From: Opitutia bacterium
GTDB taxonomy: Bacteria; Verrucomicrobiota; Verrucomicrobiia; Opitutales; Seribacteraceae
DNA length: 53,524 nucleotides
Assembly: GCA_018645475.1 (NCBI GenBank)
Contig: JABGWU010000046.1
Span: forward strand, 1 to 53,524
Direction of reading: 5' to 3'
The translations under genes were made by a program, and so were the position numbers. Numbering within the stretch: position 1 is the first letter of the stretch; each line of letters begins with the position of its first letter. Shown here in pieces: positions 1 to 9,417 of this stretch. The notes beneath the pieces were generated by a model. The model saw nothing but the letters and a program-made list of their open reading frames with translations. It was not told the DNA's origin and did not search any database.

Positions 1-2
1 GA

Positions 3-3000
3 ATTTGTAAACAAATTGAAGAAAAAATTTGGGATCTCACTGGTATTAAAGAAATGACTTCATTTGCCCGGGAGAATACCGGAGTTGTGAGTATTCAAGT
101 TGAAAAAGGGAAAGATGCCAAAATACTTGCAGATGAGATCAAAGTGAGAGTTGATGCAATTAATAATTTTCCAGAAGAAGCGGAAAAACCAATTGTGGAA
201 GTTATGACGGCTAAGAGAAGGGTTCTAGCGTTAGCAATTCATGGAAATTGTGATCTAAAATCTCTTCGTAATCTTGCAGAAAAAACTCAGGATGACCTGA
301 CCCAAATTCCTGGAATAACTCAGGTCGAGATTTCGGGAATAAGGAGTCCTGAGATTGGTATTGAACTCTCCGAGCATGCAATGAGAGAGCATGGATTAAG
401 TTTCGACTCGGTTTCTCGATCTCTTTCTCAAAATTCAGTTGATGTTCCTGGAGGAGTAGCAAGAACAACTGCGGGAGAAACTCTCATCAGAACCACAAGT
501 AAAGCACGGGAAGGAAAAGAATTTGATCAAATTGAAATTGTTTCCTCCCCAAACGGTTCTTCCGTCCAACTGAAAGATATTGCATTCGTTAAGGATGCTT
601 TTGAGGACAAGGTATTATACACAACTTTCCAAGGGCAACCTGCCGTCACACTAAGAATATTTCGCGTTGGCAAACAAAGTCCACTCGATATTTCAAAAAA
701 GGTATCCAAATATGTGGAGAATAGAAACTCCAGTCTTCCGGGCGACATAAATATGACCATTTGGCAAGATAGCTCCTACTATTTGCAGGGTCGCTTGGAC
801 ATGATGATCAGAAACGCACAACATGGATTGATACTTGTGTTTCTTGTTTTATCCTTTTTCCTGCGTCCCTCTTTAGCATTTTTTGTGGCTCTCGGCTTAC
901 CGATTTCTTTTATGGGTGCATTCGCAACCATGGGAGTAATTGGTGCATCCATCAACCTGGTGTCATTGTTTGCCTTTATCGTTGTATTAGGAATTCTAGT
1001 AGACGACGCAATTGTAGTCGGTGAATCCGTTTATACATTAGGTAAAAAAGGACTTAGCCCGATAGACGCGTCAATAAGGGGAACTCAATTAGTCGCGATG
1101 CCAGTTACCTTTGCAATTTTAACCAGCGTTGTTGCCTTCGTCCCCCTCCTTTTTCTTCCTGGTTGGCTCGGTAAGCTAATGAAAGATATACCACTTGTGG
1201 TTATTCCCGCTCTATTATTTTCACTGGTTGAATCAAAGTTTATTTTACCCTACCATTTAACATTCTGTAAGTTTAATAAAGGTAGAAAAAATGGGTTCTT
1301 TCGAATGCAGGAATCAATTGCCGATGGACTCGAACGCTTTATCGCGAAAGTTTATTCTCCTTTTTTAAGCCGTTGCCTAAGACTACGATGGCCAGTAGTT
1401 GCCGTTTTTGTGGGAATTCTTATTGTTACTTTTGCACTTATAATCGGCGGTCATGTTAAATCTGTTCGAGGAGTTCCCCCTGTTCCCTCGGATTATATAT
1501 CGGTCAAAATAACAATGCAGGATGGCGTGCCAGCTGCGACTACCGAAAAATCCATCGAATTAGTTGAAGAAGCAAGAATTGAAGTGATCAAATATTTAGA
1601 ATCAATGGGAGAACCAAATCCGTTTAGATATGATATGATAACGATGGGTGCACAGCCATTTTCTGGTGGCCCGAAAAGTTCCTCCAATATCGTGACCGGA
1701 TCAAATATGGGAGAGATAAGTGTCGAACTTATAAAATCTGAAGACCGTACCCGAAGTGCACCACAAATCTCCGCTCTTTGGCGAGAGCGGATCGGTCCGC
1801 TACCAGGAGTTAAACAACTTTATTTTGGAGATGTTGCCGCAGGGGGAACGAAAACAGCACTAGATATTGAAATTGCAGGGCAAGATCTAGAATCCATGAC
1901 TAGGGCTGCGTATCAACTTAAAGAACAACTCAATAAATACCAGGGACTCTTTGATATTTCGGACACCTACTCGGGGGGAAAGAGAGAATTAAAATTGAAT
2001 CTTAATTCAGCAGGGCGTGCCTTGGGGATTACTCAGACTGATCTTGGTCGCCAAGTCCGCCAAGCTTATTACGGAGAAGAAATCCAAAGGATTCAACGTG
2101 ACCGCGAGGAAATAAAAGTGATGCTTCGTTACCCACTTAAGGACAGAAAAAGCCTAAGTGCTCTAGAAAACTTAAGAATACGAACACCCAATGGAATTGA
2201 AGTGCCTTTGGAAGAGATTGCAGAAACTAGCTATGGGCAAGGTTATCCCACAATCAAGAGGTCCGATCGAGCAAGAATTATAAATGTTCAATCCTCAGCA
2301 GATAAATTAATTGCAGACATACCAAGTATTGAGAGAGATTTAGATCAATCTTTCCTACCATCAATTAGAAAAACATTTCCTAAATTAAGATTTTCTTTTG
2401 TGGGGGAACGCAAAGAACAAAATGAAAGTGATTCAAGCCTTGCTCAATCAGGGTGGATCGCACTTTTTATTATTTATGCATTATTAGCGATTCCATTTCG
2501 TTCATATTTTCAACCTCTTTTAGTAATGTCAGTCATTCCATTCGGTTTAATCGGTGCAGTTTTAGGACATTTAGTTTTCTCAATTCCCCTCAGCCAACTA
2601 TCCATGTTTGGAATTGTCGCCTTAACCGGAGTTGTAATCAATGACAGCTTGGTGCTGGTTCACTATGTAAATCAAAAAAGTAAAGAATCGTCACTAATGC
2701 AAGCCACTAGCGATGCGGGAATGGCTAGATTCCGGCCTATTCTTCTTACATCGCTTACTACTTTTGTGGGACTTCTTCCTATTTTATTTGAGCGTAGTTT
2801 ACAGGCTCAATTTCTCAAGCCTATGGCGATTGCAATCGGTTTTGGTGTTCTCTTTGCTACCTTTATTACATTGATCATGGTTCCATGCTTATATCTCATC
2901 CTCGAAGATATTATTCAATTTGTTAAAAAGAGTCTAGGGATAGTCGGTTTAGGTTCGAAAAGTACTTCAAACTCTAGCCTTGCATCCGAAAATAAGATCA

Positions 3001-3011
3001 AACAGTTCTAA
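3..3011 (+). CDS. Efflux RND transporter permease subunit (AcrB/MexB/CzcA superfamily), 5'-partial
   Basis: Inner-membrane proton-driven exporter subunit that would work with a periplasmic adaptor and an outer-membrane channel. The reading frame is open to the left edge (ICKQIEEKIWDLTGIKEM precedes the Met chosen by the track), so the Met at 54 is internal and the first transmembrane helix is missing. About 1000 residues are visible; the family usually has 1020-1050. From the track Met, a hydrophobic block starts near residue 257, and the TM4 acidic pair is in GILVDDAIVVGE near 317. The second half of the internal duplication has helices near 800-845 and GVVINDSLVLVHY near 858. Between them lie two porter-type regions. 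Substrate cannot be read from the sequence. The stop overlaps the stop of the convergent ArsR-methyltransferase gene by 14 nt. The adaptor gene is probably upstream, outside the window. Confidence 0.93.
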   Translation: MCKQIEEKIWDLTGIKEMTSFARENTGVVSIQVEKGKDAKILADEIKVRVDAINNFPEEAEKPIVEVMTAKRRVLALAIHGNCDLKSLRNLAEKTQDDLTQIPGITQVEISGIRSPEIGIELSEHAMREHGLSFDSVSRSLSQNSVDVPGGVARTTAGETLIRTTSKAREGKEFDQIEIVSSPNGSSVQLKDIAFVKDAFEDKVLYTTFQGQPAVTLRIFRVGKQSPLDISKKVSKYVENRNSSLPGDINMTIWQDSSYYLQGRLDMMIRNAQHGLILVFLVLSFFLRPSLAFFVALGLPISFMGAFATMGVIGASINLVSLFAFIVVLGILVDDAIVVGESVYTLGKKGLSPIDASIRGTQLVAMPVTFAILTSVVAFVPLLFLPGWLGKLMKDIPLVVIPALLFSLVESKFILPYHLTFCKFNKGRKNGFFRMQESIADGLERFIAKVYSPFLSRCLRLRWPVVAVFVGILIVTFALIIGGHVKSVRGVPPVPSDYISVKITMQDGVPAATTEKSIELVEEARIEVIKYLESMGEPNPFRYDMITMGAQPFSGGPKSSSNIVTGSNMGEISVELIKSEDRTRSAPQISALWRERIGPLPGVKQLYFGDVAAGGTKTALDIEIAGQDLESMTRAAYQLKEQLNKYQGLFDISDTYSGGKRELKLNLNSAGRALGITQTDLGRQVRQAYYGEEIQRIQRDREEIKVMLRYPLKDRKSLSALENLRIRTPNGIEVPLEEIAETSYGQGYPTIKRSDRARIINVQSSADKLIADIPSIERDLDQSFLPSIRKTFPKLRFSFVGERKEQNESDSSLAQSGWIALFIIYALLAIPFRSYFQPLLVMSVIPFGLIGAVLGHLVFSIPLSQLSMFGIVALTGVVINDSLVLVHYVNQKSKESSLMQATSDAGMARFRPILLTSLTTFVGLLPILFERSLQAQFLKPMAIAIGFGVLFATFITLIMVPCLYLILEDIIQFVKKSLGIVGLGSKSTSNSSLASENKIKQF

Positions 3012-3933
3012 ATCCTGAGGCTAATAGTGTTTCAAAAAATGGCTCTGCATTTTCTTTTGCCACCGTCTCAACTTTGACCTTCTCGAAACCTGCATCCTTA
3101 ATCATTTTAAAAAGATCATTCTCAGCAAAACCTAGCCAACGATCATTGTATAACTGCCGGGCCTTCTCAAATTGGTGTTGCTTTAGATCTATAATAATTA
3201 TTTGTCCATCTGGTTTCAGAATACGATTGGCTTCGCGCAATGCCATTTCAGGACATTCAGCGTGATGCAAGGACTGGCTCAATAATACTAAGTCAACCGC
3301 ACAATCATTTAGTGGAACTTTTTCGAGATCCCCTAATTTATAAACCAAATTGGAAAGACCGTTCTTTTTAGCCAGTTCAGTCCCTAATCTAACCATACTC
3401 TTGGATCGGTCTATACAATATACTTTTTTTGCACGCTCTGCCAACAACTGAGAAATCGTGCCTTCTCCTGCACCAAGATCTGCTATTGTTATTTCAGGAA
3501 CCAGACGGAAAAGAAAATGGCCGATCGCATCCCAAGAACGACCGGGCACATAGTTTTTACCTAACCGTTCAGCGACCTCATCAAAATATTGTTCACTTGC
3601 ACGTCTTCTTCTTTCAATAATTCTCTGAAGCGAGGATTGATCAGATTCCCAAAAGTCTTCATCCGATTCAGCATCTAAAGCAAGACGAACAATTTCAAAA
3701 TGGGTGGAAGAATCGAGGGATAAAATGTAAAATGTTTTTTTTCTTTCCTTTCGATCTGCCACCATGTTGTGCCTTCTAAGTAAAGCTAGATGACTTGAGA
3801 TCCGGGACTGCCCCATTTCAAGAATCTCCTGCAATTCAGCCACGGATAATTCTTTTTGATCCAAAAGTCTGAGCATTCGTAATCTGGTACTGTCAGATAA
3901 TACCTGGAGAACTTCAGTTACTTTTATTGTCAT
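2998..3933 (-). CDS. ArsR-family HTH regulator fused to SAM-dependent methyltransferase
   Basis: 311 residues. Residues 1-90 form an ArsR-type winged helix (VLSDSTRLRMLRLL, then recognition-helix region GQSRISSHLALLRRHNMV). From about 145 a class I methyltransferase fold follows, with SAM motif I ADLGAGEGTISQLL, the acidic end of strand 2 in VYCIDRSKSMV, and VDLVLLSQSLHH as motif II/III. This two-domain layout is a known bacterial family; its substrate is generally not established. I see no metal-binding Cys pair of the classical ArsR kind in the helix. It probably regulates transcription and methylates a small molecule or partner. The ATG at 3933 has AAGAAGG just upstream, but only about 1 nt away, which is unusually close. 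It overlaps the RND gene tail to tail. Confidence 0.85.
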   Translation of the reverse strand: MTIKVTEVLQVLSDSTRLRMLRLLDQKELSVAELQEILEMGQSRISSHLALLRRHNMVADRKERKKTFYILSLDSSTHFEIVRLALDAESDEDFWESDQSSLQRIIERRRRASEQYFDEVAERLGKNYVPGRSWDAIGHFLFRLVPEITIADLGAGEGTISQLLAERAKKVYCIDRSKSMVRLGTELAKKNGLSNLVYKLGDLEKVPLNDCAVDLVLLSQSLHHAECPEMALREANRILKPDGQIIIIDLKQHQFEKARQLYNDRWLGFAENDLFKMIKDAGFEKVKVETVAKENAEPFFETLLASGFRTV

Positions 3934-4028
3934 ACCTTCTTAGGATTTCCTAAAGAGGTGATCTTTGGCAAATCTCTTTTTAATAATGTGGATTAATTTA
4001 AACCAAAAACCACATCATAAAATTCGAA

Positions 4029-5912
4029 TTATTTCTTATCAACCCAACGAGATAATCCTTTAACTTTCCATGTTTGGATATTACCAGCAACATCAGTTTC
4101 AACAATATCTTCAATCTTCTTTCCGAGGAGCATTTGCCCTAATGGAGTAAGGTAAGAAAGAATATTGTTATCAGGATCACTATCCCATGCACCAAGTACT
4201 GTGTAACTTTGAGAACCGGAGGTAGATTGATCAACTAATTCAACGATCGAACCAATTCCAATTGAATCGGCAGGAGCATCAGAAAAATCTGTTGGTTTAG
4301 CTCGCATAATTTCAGCCTGCAATTCGGACTGTCTTGCAAGAAGTATCTTTTGTTCATCTTTAGCCATGTGATACTCAGCATTTTCTCGCAAATCTCCGTG
4401 TTCACGTGCAGCTTCAATCGCAAGTGAATTCTCAGGAATCTTTATTTTTGTTAATTCGTCCAAATCCTCAATCTTTCGATCGTAGCTGACTTGAGATACA
4501 ATCAAAGAATCATCAGTAACAGTGGAACTACCTGATGAACTACTATTGGCACCACCATCTAATAAACCCTGAATTTCAGGATGCCTTTTAATGAAACGTG
4601 CAAGCAAAGATCTTTTGCTTAGATCTTCAAAACCAGGATTAAGAAGAAGCGCTTGTGCAAGGTCTTGGGCATTTTCAGCACTCCCCTTGCTTAGAATGTC
4701 TGGAAGTAGTTCTTTGTCATCCGAAAGAATTTCTGCCAATGGAATCCTGCGCGTTGTTGCATTTTGCAGAGACTCATAATCAATGGCTGAAAATACAGCA
4801 GTGAGCAACTTGGGATTTATCAAATCCTTAAGCAAGTCTTTAAATTTAACCAATTCACGAAATTTCAACATCCACAATAAAACAGGTGCTTTTAAAGTCT
4901 GTTCATCTAGGCAATTGGATAAAGATTTTATAAGTAATTTCGATTCTTCACGATCAATAAGAAAATGAGCACACTCTCCAGAAAACTTAACAGAAGTATG
5001 TTGAAGTAAATTGACTATAATCGACTTCCAATTGTCTGAATAAACTCGGGTTACCAAGTCTAAAAAGCGACCATGGAATTTAGTTGGTAATTGATTTGCT
5101 AATCGAGGTAAGTCATCTTCACACTCGTGCAAGATAGAAGCAGATGTGGGTTCTAATTTCTCCACATCCTCTTCAACATCTCTCGCCAAATTGTTTCGAA
5201 CCCAAATTCCGTACAAACGATCAGATTCACTTAAATTACGTGCTTCTAATATCGCACTGGTTAAATCTTCCAAAACTTGTGGGAGATCAGCCTGAAGGTC
5301 TTCTTTTTCAGAAGCTAAATCATAAAGTTTTTCCGCCAAGGCAATTTTTTGTTTTGATCTTTTTTCGTCAAAGAAATCCTGAAGGATTTCCTGTTCAGGC
5401 TTAACGGGCTCGTCCCTCAAAACATATGGTTCTGTCTTTTTGTTTGGAACGGCAACCCGAGGGTCTTTGACTAATAGTTTTTTGGTTGCGGTCCACCATT
5501 TCTTTCCTTTGGCAGCACCAAAAAGAAAACCCAAAATTCTTTCAATATCACGATTAGCAGCACACCCATCTTCAAATTTAGTTAAAATCTCAATAATTAA
5601 ATCTACGGGCATTTTTTTGGCCATCAGATCAATTTCTTCTGGACTTGAACGATGACGCGAAATGATGTGGTCATCTTCAAGTACTTCAATTTTTCCAAGA
5701 CAGAAAATGGGATCCATTGCGTGGCTTTTCCGTTCACCTTCTTCAAAATCAATAAGCAACATACCACGATCTGAATCAAAGCCGGTTATTTTACCAAGGC
5801 CCCAACTCCGATGGATGCATGAGGCACCTTCAGTCATAGCCTCTAAGGCTGGGCGTGAAGATTCAAGAGAAGGATCTTTTTCGATCAATTGATCGATATT
5901 TTCAACATTCAT
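4029..5912 (-). CDS. greA: Long GreA-type transcription elongation factor with large N-terminal extension
   Basis: 627 residues, against about 158 for ordinary GreA. The last 150 residues are GreA. The coiled-coil tip is EHGDLRENAEYH near 505-515, keeping the acidic residues that coordinate Mg at the RNA polymerase active site. The C-terminal FKBP-like domain runs from about 550, ending KVKGLSRW. GreA rescues backtracked polymerase by stimulating transcript cleavage. Residues 30-85 (CIHRSWGLGKITGFD, DFEEGERKSHAMD) look like a small CarD/Tudor-like beta barrel, an inference. About 90-470 is predicted all-helical with no family I recognise. Chlamydia carries a comparably long GreA, so this fits a PVC-type architecture. 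The gene stands alone between an MFS gene and the ArsR-methyltransferase. No Shine-Dalgarno is visible before the ATG. Confidence 0.85.
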   Translation of the reverse strand: MNVENIDQLIEKDPSLESSRPALEAMTEGASCIHRSWGLGKITGFDSDRGMLLIDFEEGERKSHAMDPIFCLGKIEVLEDDHIISRHRSSPEEIDLMAKKMPVDLIIEILTKFEDGCAANRDIERILGFLFGAAKGKKWWTATKKLLVKDPRVAVPNKKTEPYVLRDEPVKPEQEILQDFFDEKRSKQKIALAEKLYDLASEKEDLQADLPQVLEDLTSAILEARNLSESDRLYGIWVRNNLARDVEEDVEKLEPTSASILHECEDDLPRLANQLPTKFHGRFLDLVTRVYSDNWKSIIVNLLQHTSVKFSGECAHFLIDREESKLLIKSLSNCLDEQTLKAPVLLWMLKFRELVKFKDLLKDLINPKLLTAVFSAIDYESLQNATTRRIPLAEILSDDKELLPDILSKGSAENAQDLAQALLLNPGFEDLSKRSLLARFIKRHPEIQGLLDGGANSSSSGSSTVTDDSLIVSQVSYDRKIEDLDELTKIKIPENSLAIEAAREHGDLRENAEYHMAKDEQKILLARQSELQAEIMRAKPTDFSDAPADSIGIGSIVELVDQSTSGSQSYTVLGAWDSDPDNNILSYLTPLGQMLLGKKIEDIVETDVAGNIQTWKVKGLSRWVDKK

Positions 5913-6026
5913 TCAGGTTCGGCGGGTAAGATGTAGCTTGGCGATTGTTAAGATAAAGAAAAGATCCTATCATATGTTTAACATAAGAAATAGCGAGCGA
6001 AAAGGTACTAAGAATTGAATGATTTT

Positions 6027-7367
6027 TTATTGCGAGTTTGCATTGGGTTGTGGAACACGAAATAAAAAATAGGCGGGAACAAGCAAAAACAGTGCACCTG
6101 CCAAATATGCTGTTGATGATCCATACTTAAAATATACTGTTCCCGCGATCAATGGACCAATGGCTCTCGCCATTGAACCGGATGAACGAAATACACCTAA
6201 ATGAAACCCCTGGTCCTGATCGCTAGAATATAAGGATGTTAATGATGTCAATGTTGGGCTTATAAAAGCCACTCCGGTTGACATTAAAAACAATGCAAAA
6301 TAAAACCAACCTTCATCATTACTGAATGACAACATAGTGAAAGCAAAAAGACCTATAAATATACCAAGTAATGCCATTCGTTTCTCGCCAATTGTTCCAA
6401 CAAACCTTCTGACAAAAAAACCCTGAGCGAAAATTAATGTTATTCCAATAAGTAAGAACATTTTGGCTATATCAATAGGTGCATATAAAAATCTCTCAAC
6501 AGACAAAAATGTTAATGTGAATTCCATACCTGAAAAAGAAATCATATAAAAAAGATAGGCCAGACAAGTATTACTTACAGCACTATCCTTGATTTCCCCT
6601 AGCTGAAAAATTACTGGTTTTGGCTGTACACCCTTTCCTCTTTTTTCTTGGGGTAAGGTTTCCTTGAAAGAAAATGTTAACCAAGTCCAATTTATAACAG
6701 CGAGGCAAAAACTGATCAATGCCGCGAGTGAAAAAGGATTGAATCCAAATACGGATCCACTCTCATTGCCCCAAGGCCACTGAGATGCATAACCCCCAAG
6801 CGCCGGACCTATTATGAATCCCAGACCAAAGGCCACGCCAACAAACGCCATTCCTTTTGATCTTGATTCACGCGATGTAACATCTGCAATTGATGCAGTT
6901 GCCACGGATAAATTTCCGCTCGCAACCCCACCGAGAATACGAGAAATTACCAAAACCCAAAAATCACCAGCAAAAATCCACAATAGATATCCCAGGCAAG
7001 TTCCTCCAAGAGTAAACATGAGGACTGGTCGCCTGCCAATCTTGTCGGAAAGTCGACCCCAAACTGGAGCAAAAAAGAATTGTAAAATTGCATATAGAGA
7101 GCCAAGAGCTCCTCCAAAAATAACAGTTTCAAAACGAAAGCTCGAGTTTTGACTGTTCCCCTCAAATGCCAATCCGTGTATCAAGGTTACAAAGTCAGTT
7201 AGTACTCCTCCTCCAAGAAAACTCTCCCGATTCAAATAGTGATCAAGCATTGCAGGAAAAAGTGGGAAAATTACCGAAAATCCGACCATATCCAGAAAAA
7301 TAGTTAAAAAGATAACACCGAAAGTTGCCCGTTTTCTTTTAGCCATTTCTTTTTCTGTTTCGGTCAT
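6027..7367 (-). CDS. MFS transporter, TetA-like drug/proton antiporter family
   Basis: 446 residues with about 12 hydrophobic segments. The family-defining loop between TM2 and TM3 is [15 protein letters not shown], and the TM5 antiporter-type region is [16 protein letters not shown]. The first helix [20 protein letters not shown] resembles TetA-type (TCR/Tet) MFS proteins. Substrate is unknown, so tetracycline should not be assumed. There is an unusually long periplasmic loop of about 45 residues between the first two helices. The start codon overlaps the coaD stop (ATGA), and a strong Shine-Dalgarno sits inside the 3' end of coaD, so the two are translationally coupled. Confidence 0.88.
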   Translation of the reverse strand: MTETEKEMAKRKRATFGVIFLTIFLDMVGFSVIFPLFPAMLDHYLNRESFLGGGVLTDFVTLIHGLAFEGNSQNSSFRFETVIFGGALGSLYAILQFFFAPVWGRLSDKIGRRPVLMFTLGGTCLGYLLWIFAGDFWVLVISRILGGVASGNLSVATASIADVTSRESRSKGMAFVGVAFGLGFIIGPALGGYASQWPWGNESGSVFGFNPFSLAALISFCLAVINWTWLTFSFKETLPQEKRGKGVQPKPVIFQLGEIKDSAVSNTCLAYLFYMISFSGMEFTLTFLSVERFLYAPIDIAKMFLLIGITLIFAQGFFVRRFVGTIGEKRMALLGIFIGLFAFTMLSFSNDEGWFYFALFLMSTGVAFISPTLTSLTSLYSSDQDQGFHLGVFRSSGSMARAIGPLIAGTVYFKYGSSTAYLAGALFLLVPAYFLFRVPQPNANSQ

Positions 7368-7873
7368 TTATCTCCTCCTTTTTCTACTTGTTTTTGGTGA
7401 GAAAGATCCCTCAAGGCTACTGATACATTATTGGGGACGAGTTCAGTTTCACGGTTACCAAAAAGATGAACCTGCTTAATTAAACTCGAACTTGTGTAAA
7501 AATATTTTTCGTTTGGCATTAAGAAAATAGTTTCTAAGTCAGAATCCAGATGACGGTTCATCTGAGCCATCTGGAATTCATATTCAAAATCTGAAACAGC
7601 TCGTAACCCTCTTACCACAACACTTGCACTATTTTCTTTAGCGTAATCGACAAGTAATCCGCTGAAAGACTCAACCGACGCATTTGTTAAACCCGAGATA
7701 TTTTCGACTAAAAGTTTAACTCGAGTATCGCAATCAAATGCAGTTTTCTTATCCAAGTTATCCGCAGACACAGCTACAATTACCTTATCGAAGATTTTAG
7801 AGGCTCGTTCTAAAACATCAAGGTGTCCATAAGTAACTGGATCAAAAGTACCTGGATATATCGCAATGGTCAT
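7364..7873 (-). CDS. coaD: Phosphopantetheine adenylyltransferase
   Basis: 169 residues; catalyses the fourth step of coenzyme A synthesis (4'-phosphopantetheine plus ATP to dephospho-CoA). The nucleotidyltransferase signature is complete: [12 protein letters not shown] at residues 6-17 with the T/HxGH-type motif, [14 protein letters not shown], and the C-terminal TSSSLIKQV corresponding to the ISSxxxR region. In that last motif the usual Arg is replaced by Lys (SSSLIK), which is conservative. Slightly longer than the usual 160. First gene of a two-gene operon with the MFS exporter (4 nt overlap), which looks like a positional rather than a functional pairing. Divergent from pgsA across 104 nt. 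Confidence 0.96.
   Translation of the reverse strand: MTIAIYPGTFDPVTYGHLDVLERASKIFDKVIVAVSADNLDKKTAFDCDTRVKLLVENISGLTNASVESFSGLLVDYAKENSASVVVRGLRAVSDFEYEFQMAQMNRHLDSDLETIFLMPNEKYFYTSSSLIKQVHLFGNRETELVPNNVSVALRDLSHQKQVEKGGDK
7372..7380 (-). promoter_or_regulatory. Strong Shine-Dalgarno for the MFS gene
   Basis: Read on the minus strand, AAGGAGGAG lies inside the last codons of coaD, with its AGGAGG core 6 nt before the MFS ATG. It is the only near-perfect Shine-Dalgarno I noticed in the window and supports the ATGA-overlap start. Confidence 0.8.
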
Positions 7874-7977
7874 AAAAGAAAAGAATTAACAATAGCTAAG
7901 AATCAGAACAAGTCCACAACCAAGGATGCCTTGTGATTGCAAAAACAATTTAAGCATGTATTTTAAAATTTCTTTAG

Positions 7978-8589
7978 ATGAATCTTCCTAATCTACTCAC
8001 ACTATCCCGAATCCCCCTAATGTTGGTGGTAATCGCCTGCTTGTACCCATCTCAAGAAACCTCCCTACCCTGGTTGCGAACCTGTGCACTTCTCATTTTT
8101 CTTTTTGCCGCACTAACAGATTGGTTAGATGGATGGTTAGCTAGAAAATTTGGACAAGTTTCAGAGTTTGGTAAGTTTATGGATGCACTATCTGATAAAG
8201 TTTTAACATTAGGCATGTTTATAAGCCTATTGGTGCTGGACGAAATTGGCCGTTGGGCACTTTTCCCTGTTTTACTGATTTTATCGCGTGAATTCTTAAT
8301 TACTGGTTTAAGACTGGTTGCCGCGGGTCGTGGAAAAACTCTTGCGGCCGAGAAAGTTGGGAAAATAAAAACAGTCATCCAGTTAACCTGCATTTGCCTT
8401 TTTCTTGGAAAAATGGCCGTAGAAAAAGACTTCACCGAAGTTTTTTCACCTGAGCTTCAAGATAATCTTACCCAAATTTTACTATTAGGAGGTAGAATTA
8501 CTTTAATTGCGGCGACAATCATAACTGTTTTGTCTGGAATCTTATACCTGGCCAAGTATTGGAGATTTTTCATTGATGAAAATGAATAA
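7978..8589 (+). CDS. pgsA: CDP-diacylglycerol-glycerol-3-phosphate 3-phosphatidyltransferase
   Basis: 203 residues. Inner-membrane enzyme that makes phosphatidylglycerol phosphate from CDP-diacylglycerol and glycerol 3-phosphate. The CDP-alcohol phosphotransferase signature D-x2-DG-x2-AR-x8-G-x3-D-x3-D is complete in DWLDGWLARKFGQ...GKFMDALSDK (about residues 43-69). It begins with the typical MNLPNLLTLSRIPL, and four to six hydrophobic segments follow. It is followed directly by pgpA, whose ATG shares one base with its stop (TAATG), so the two consecutive enzymes of phosphatidylglycerol synthesis are coupled. No Shine-Dalgarno is visible before its ATG. Confidence 0.96.
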   Translation: MNLPNLLTLSRIPLMLVVIACLYPSQETSLPWLRTCALLIFLFAALTDWLDGWLARKFGQVSEFGKFMDALSDKVLTLGMFISLLVLDEIGRWALFPVLLILSREFLITGLRLVAAGRGKTLAAEKVGKIKTVIQLTCICLFLGKMAVEKDFTEVFSPELQDNLTQILLLGGRITLIAATIITVLSGILYLAKYWRFFIDENE

Positions 8590-9083
8590 TGGATTTTTTC
8601 ATTAAATCCTTATCTACCCTTGGTCCCATTGGTAGAAAATTACCCGCCCCTGGGACATTTGGCTCAATCGCAGGATTATTGGTATTCTCAACCCTTATTT
8701 GGTTCACATCTTTTTCACCAATTTATATTCTTGGCTCATTTGGGATTCTCTTTTTATTAGGAATCCCTCTGTGCACCCGAGCTGAAATTCTTCTCACAAA
8801 AGCGGATCCTCCAGAAGTGATTTGGGATGAATTCACTGCAATTCCACTTGTATTTATCTTTTGCCTCGAGGATATAAACCCTGACAATTTTTATAGATCC
8901 TTACTTTTTCTGTGTGTGGGATTTATTTTTTTTCGATTTTTTGATATCGCAAAACCAATTGGAATCCAAAAGCTCCAATCCTTGCCGAAAGGGTACGGAG
9001 TTATGATTGATGACTTAGCGGCTGCTCTTATTTCGGCTTGCCTGCTTTTTCTGTTCAAAACTTTTTCTTTGTCTTTTTTATAA
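8589..9083 (+). CDS. pgpA: Phosphatidylglycerophosphatase A
   Basis: 164 residues; dephosphorylates phosphatidylglycerol phosphate to phosphatidylglycerol in the inner membrane. PgpA hallmarks are present in order: APGTFGSIAGLL (about 21-32), VIWDEFTAIPLV (about 77-88), FRFFDIAKPIGI, and GVMIDDLAAALISA near the C-terminus. The acidic residues of DEF and DD are the expected metal-binding ones. The start codon shares one base with the pgsA stop, so pgsA-pgpA is a metabolic operon. HPr follows 24 nt downstream on the same strand and may be cotranscribed. Confidence 0.95.
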   Translation: MDFFIKSLSTLGPIGRKLPAPGTFGSIAGLLVFSTLIWFTSFSPIYILGSFGILFLLGIPLCTRAEILLTKADPPEVIWDEFTAIPLVFIFCLEDINPDNFYRSLLFLCVGFIFFRFFDIAKPIGIQKLQSLPKGYGVMIDDLAAALISACLLFLFKTFSLSFL

Positions 9084-9107
9084 TTTACTCTTCTAATTTA
9101 TGGATTG

Positions 9108-9407
9108 ATGAGTGATTCGGGAGAAAACAGCACAGAAAAAGACATTTCTTTTACCCTTGAAGTTTCTAACAAAATGGGCATTCACGCCCGACCCGCCGCA
9201 ATGATCGTTCGAATTTCGTCTCGATTCGAAGGAGATATTTGGGTCGAAAAAGACGGGGAAAAAGTAAATGCAAAAAGCATTATGGGAATAATGATGCTCG
9301 CCGCATCCAAAGGGACAGTCTTAACTTTTCATGTTAACTCTAATAAATGTGATGATTTTCAAAAAGAAATGAGCGAACTCTTCAGTTCGAAATTTCAAGA
9401 CGAATAA
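9108..9407 (+). CDS. HPr-family phosphocarrier protein
   Basis: 99 residues from the ATG at 9108; the track start at 9105 is a TTG one codon earlier. Carries phosphate from enzyme I to downstream acceptors. The active-site histidine is H26 in GIHARPA, and the regulatory serine is S57 in AKSIMGIMMLA. The 31-residue spacing equals that of H15 and S46 in classical HPr. Keeping both sites suggests possible control by an HPr kinase, which is not in this window. Enzyme I is convergent 10 nt away. No EII sugar permease is nearby, so the role may be regulatory or served by EII genes elsewhere. A 10-residue N-terminal tail precedes the usual start. Confidence 0.93.
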   Translation: MSDSGENSTEKDISFTLEVSNKMGIHARPAAMIVRISSRFEGDIWVEKDGEKVNAKSIMGIMMLAASKGTVLTFHVNSNKCDDFQKEMSELFSSKFQDE

Positions 9408-9417
9408 ATTCCCTTCT

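Noticed and set aside
8052-8435. 127-aa minus-strand ORF
   Set aside because: Lies wholly inside pgsA, antisense, with no recognisable motif.
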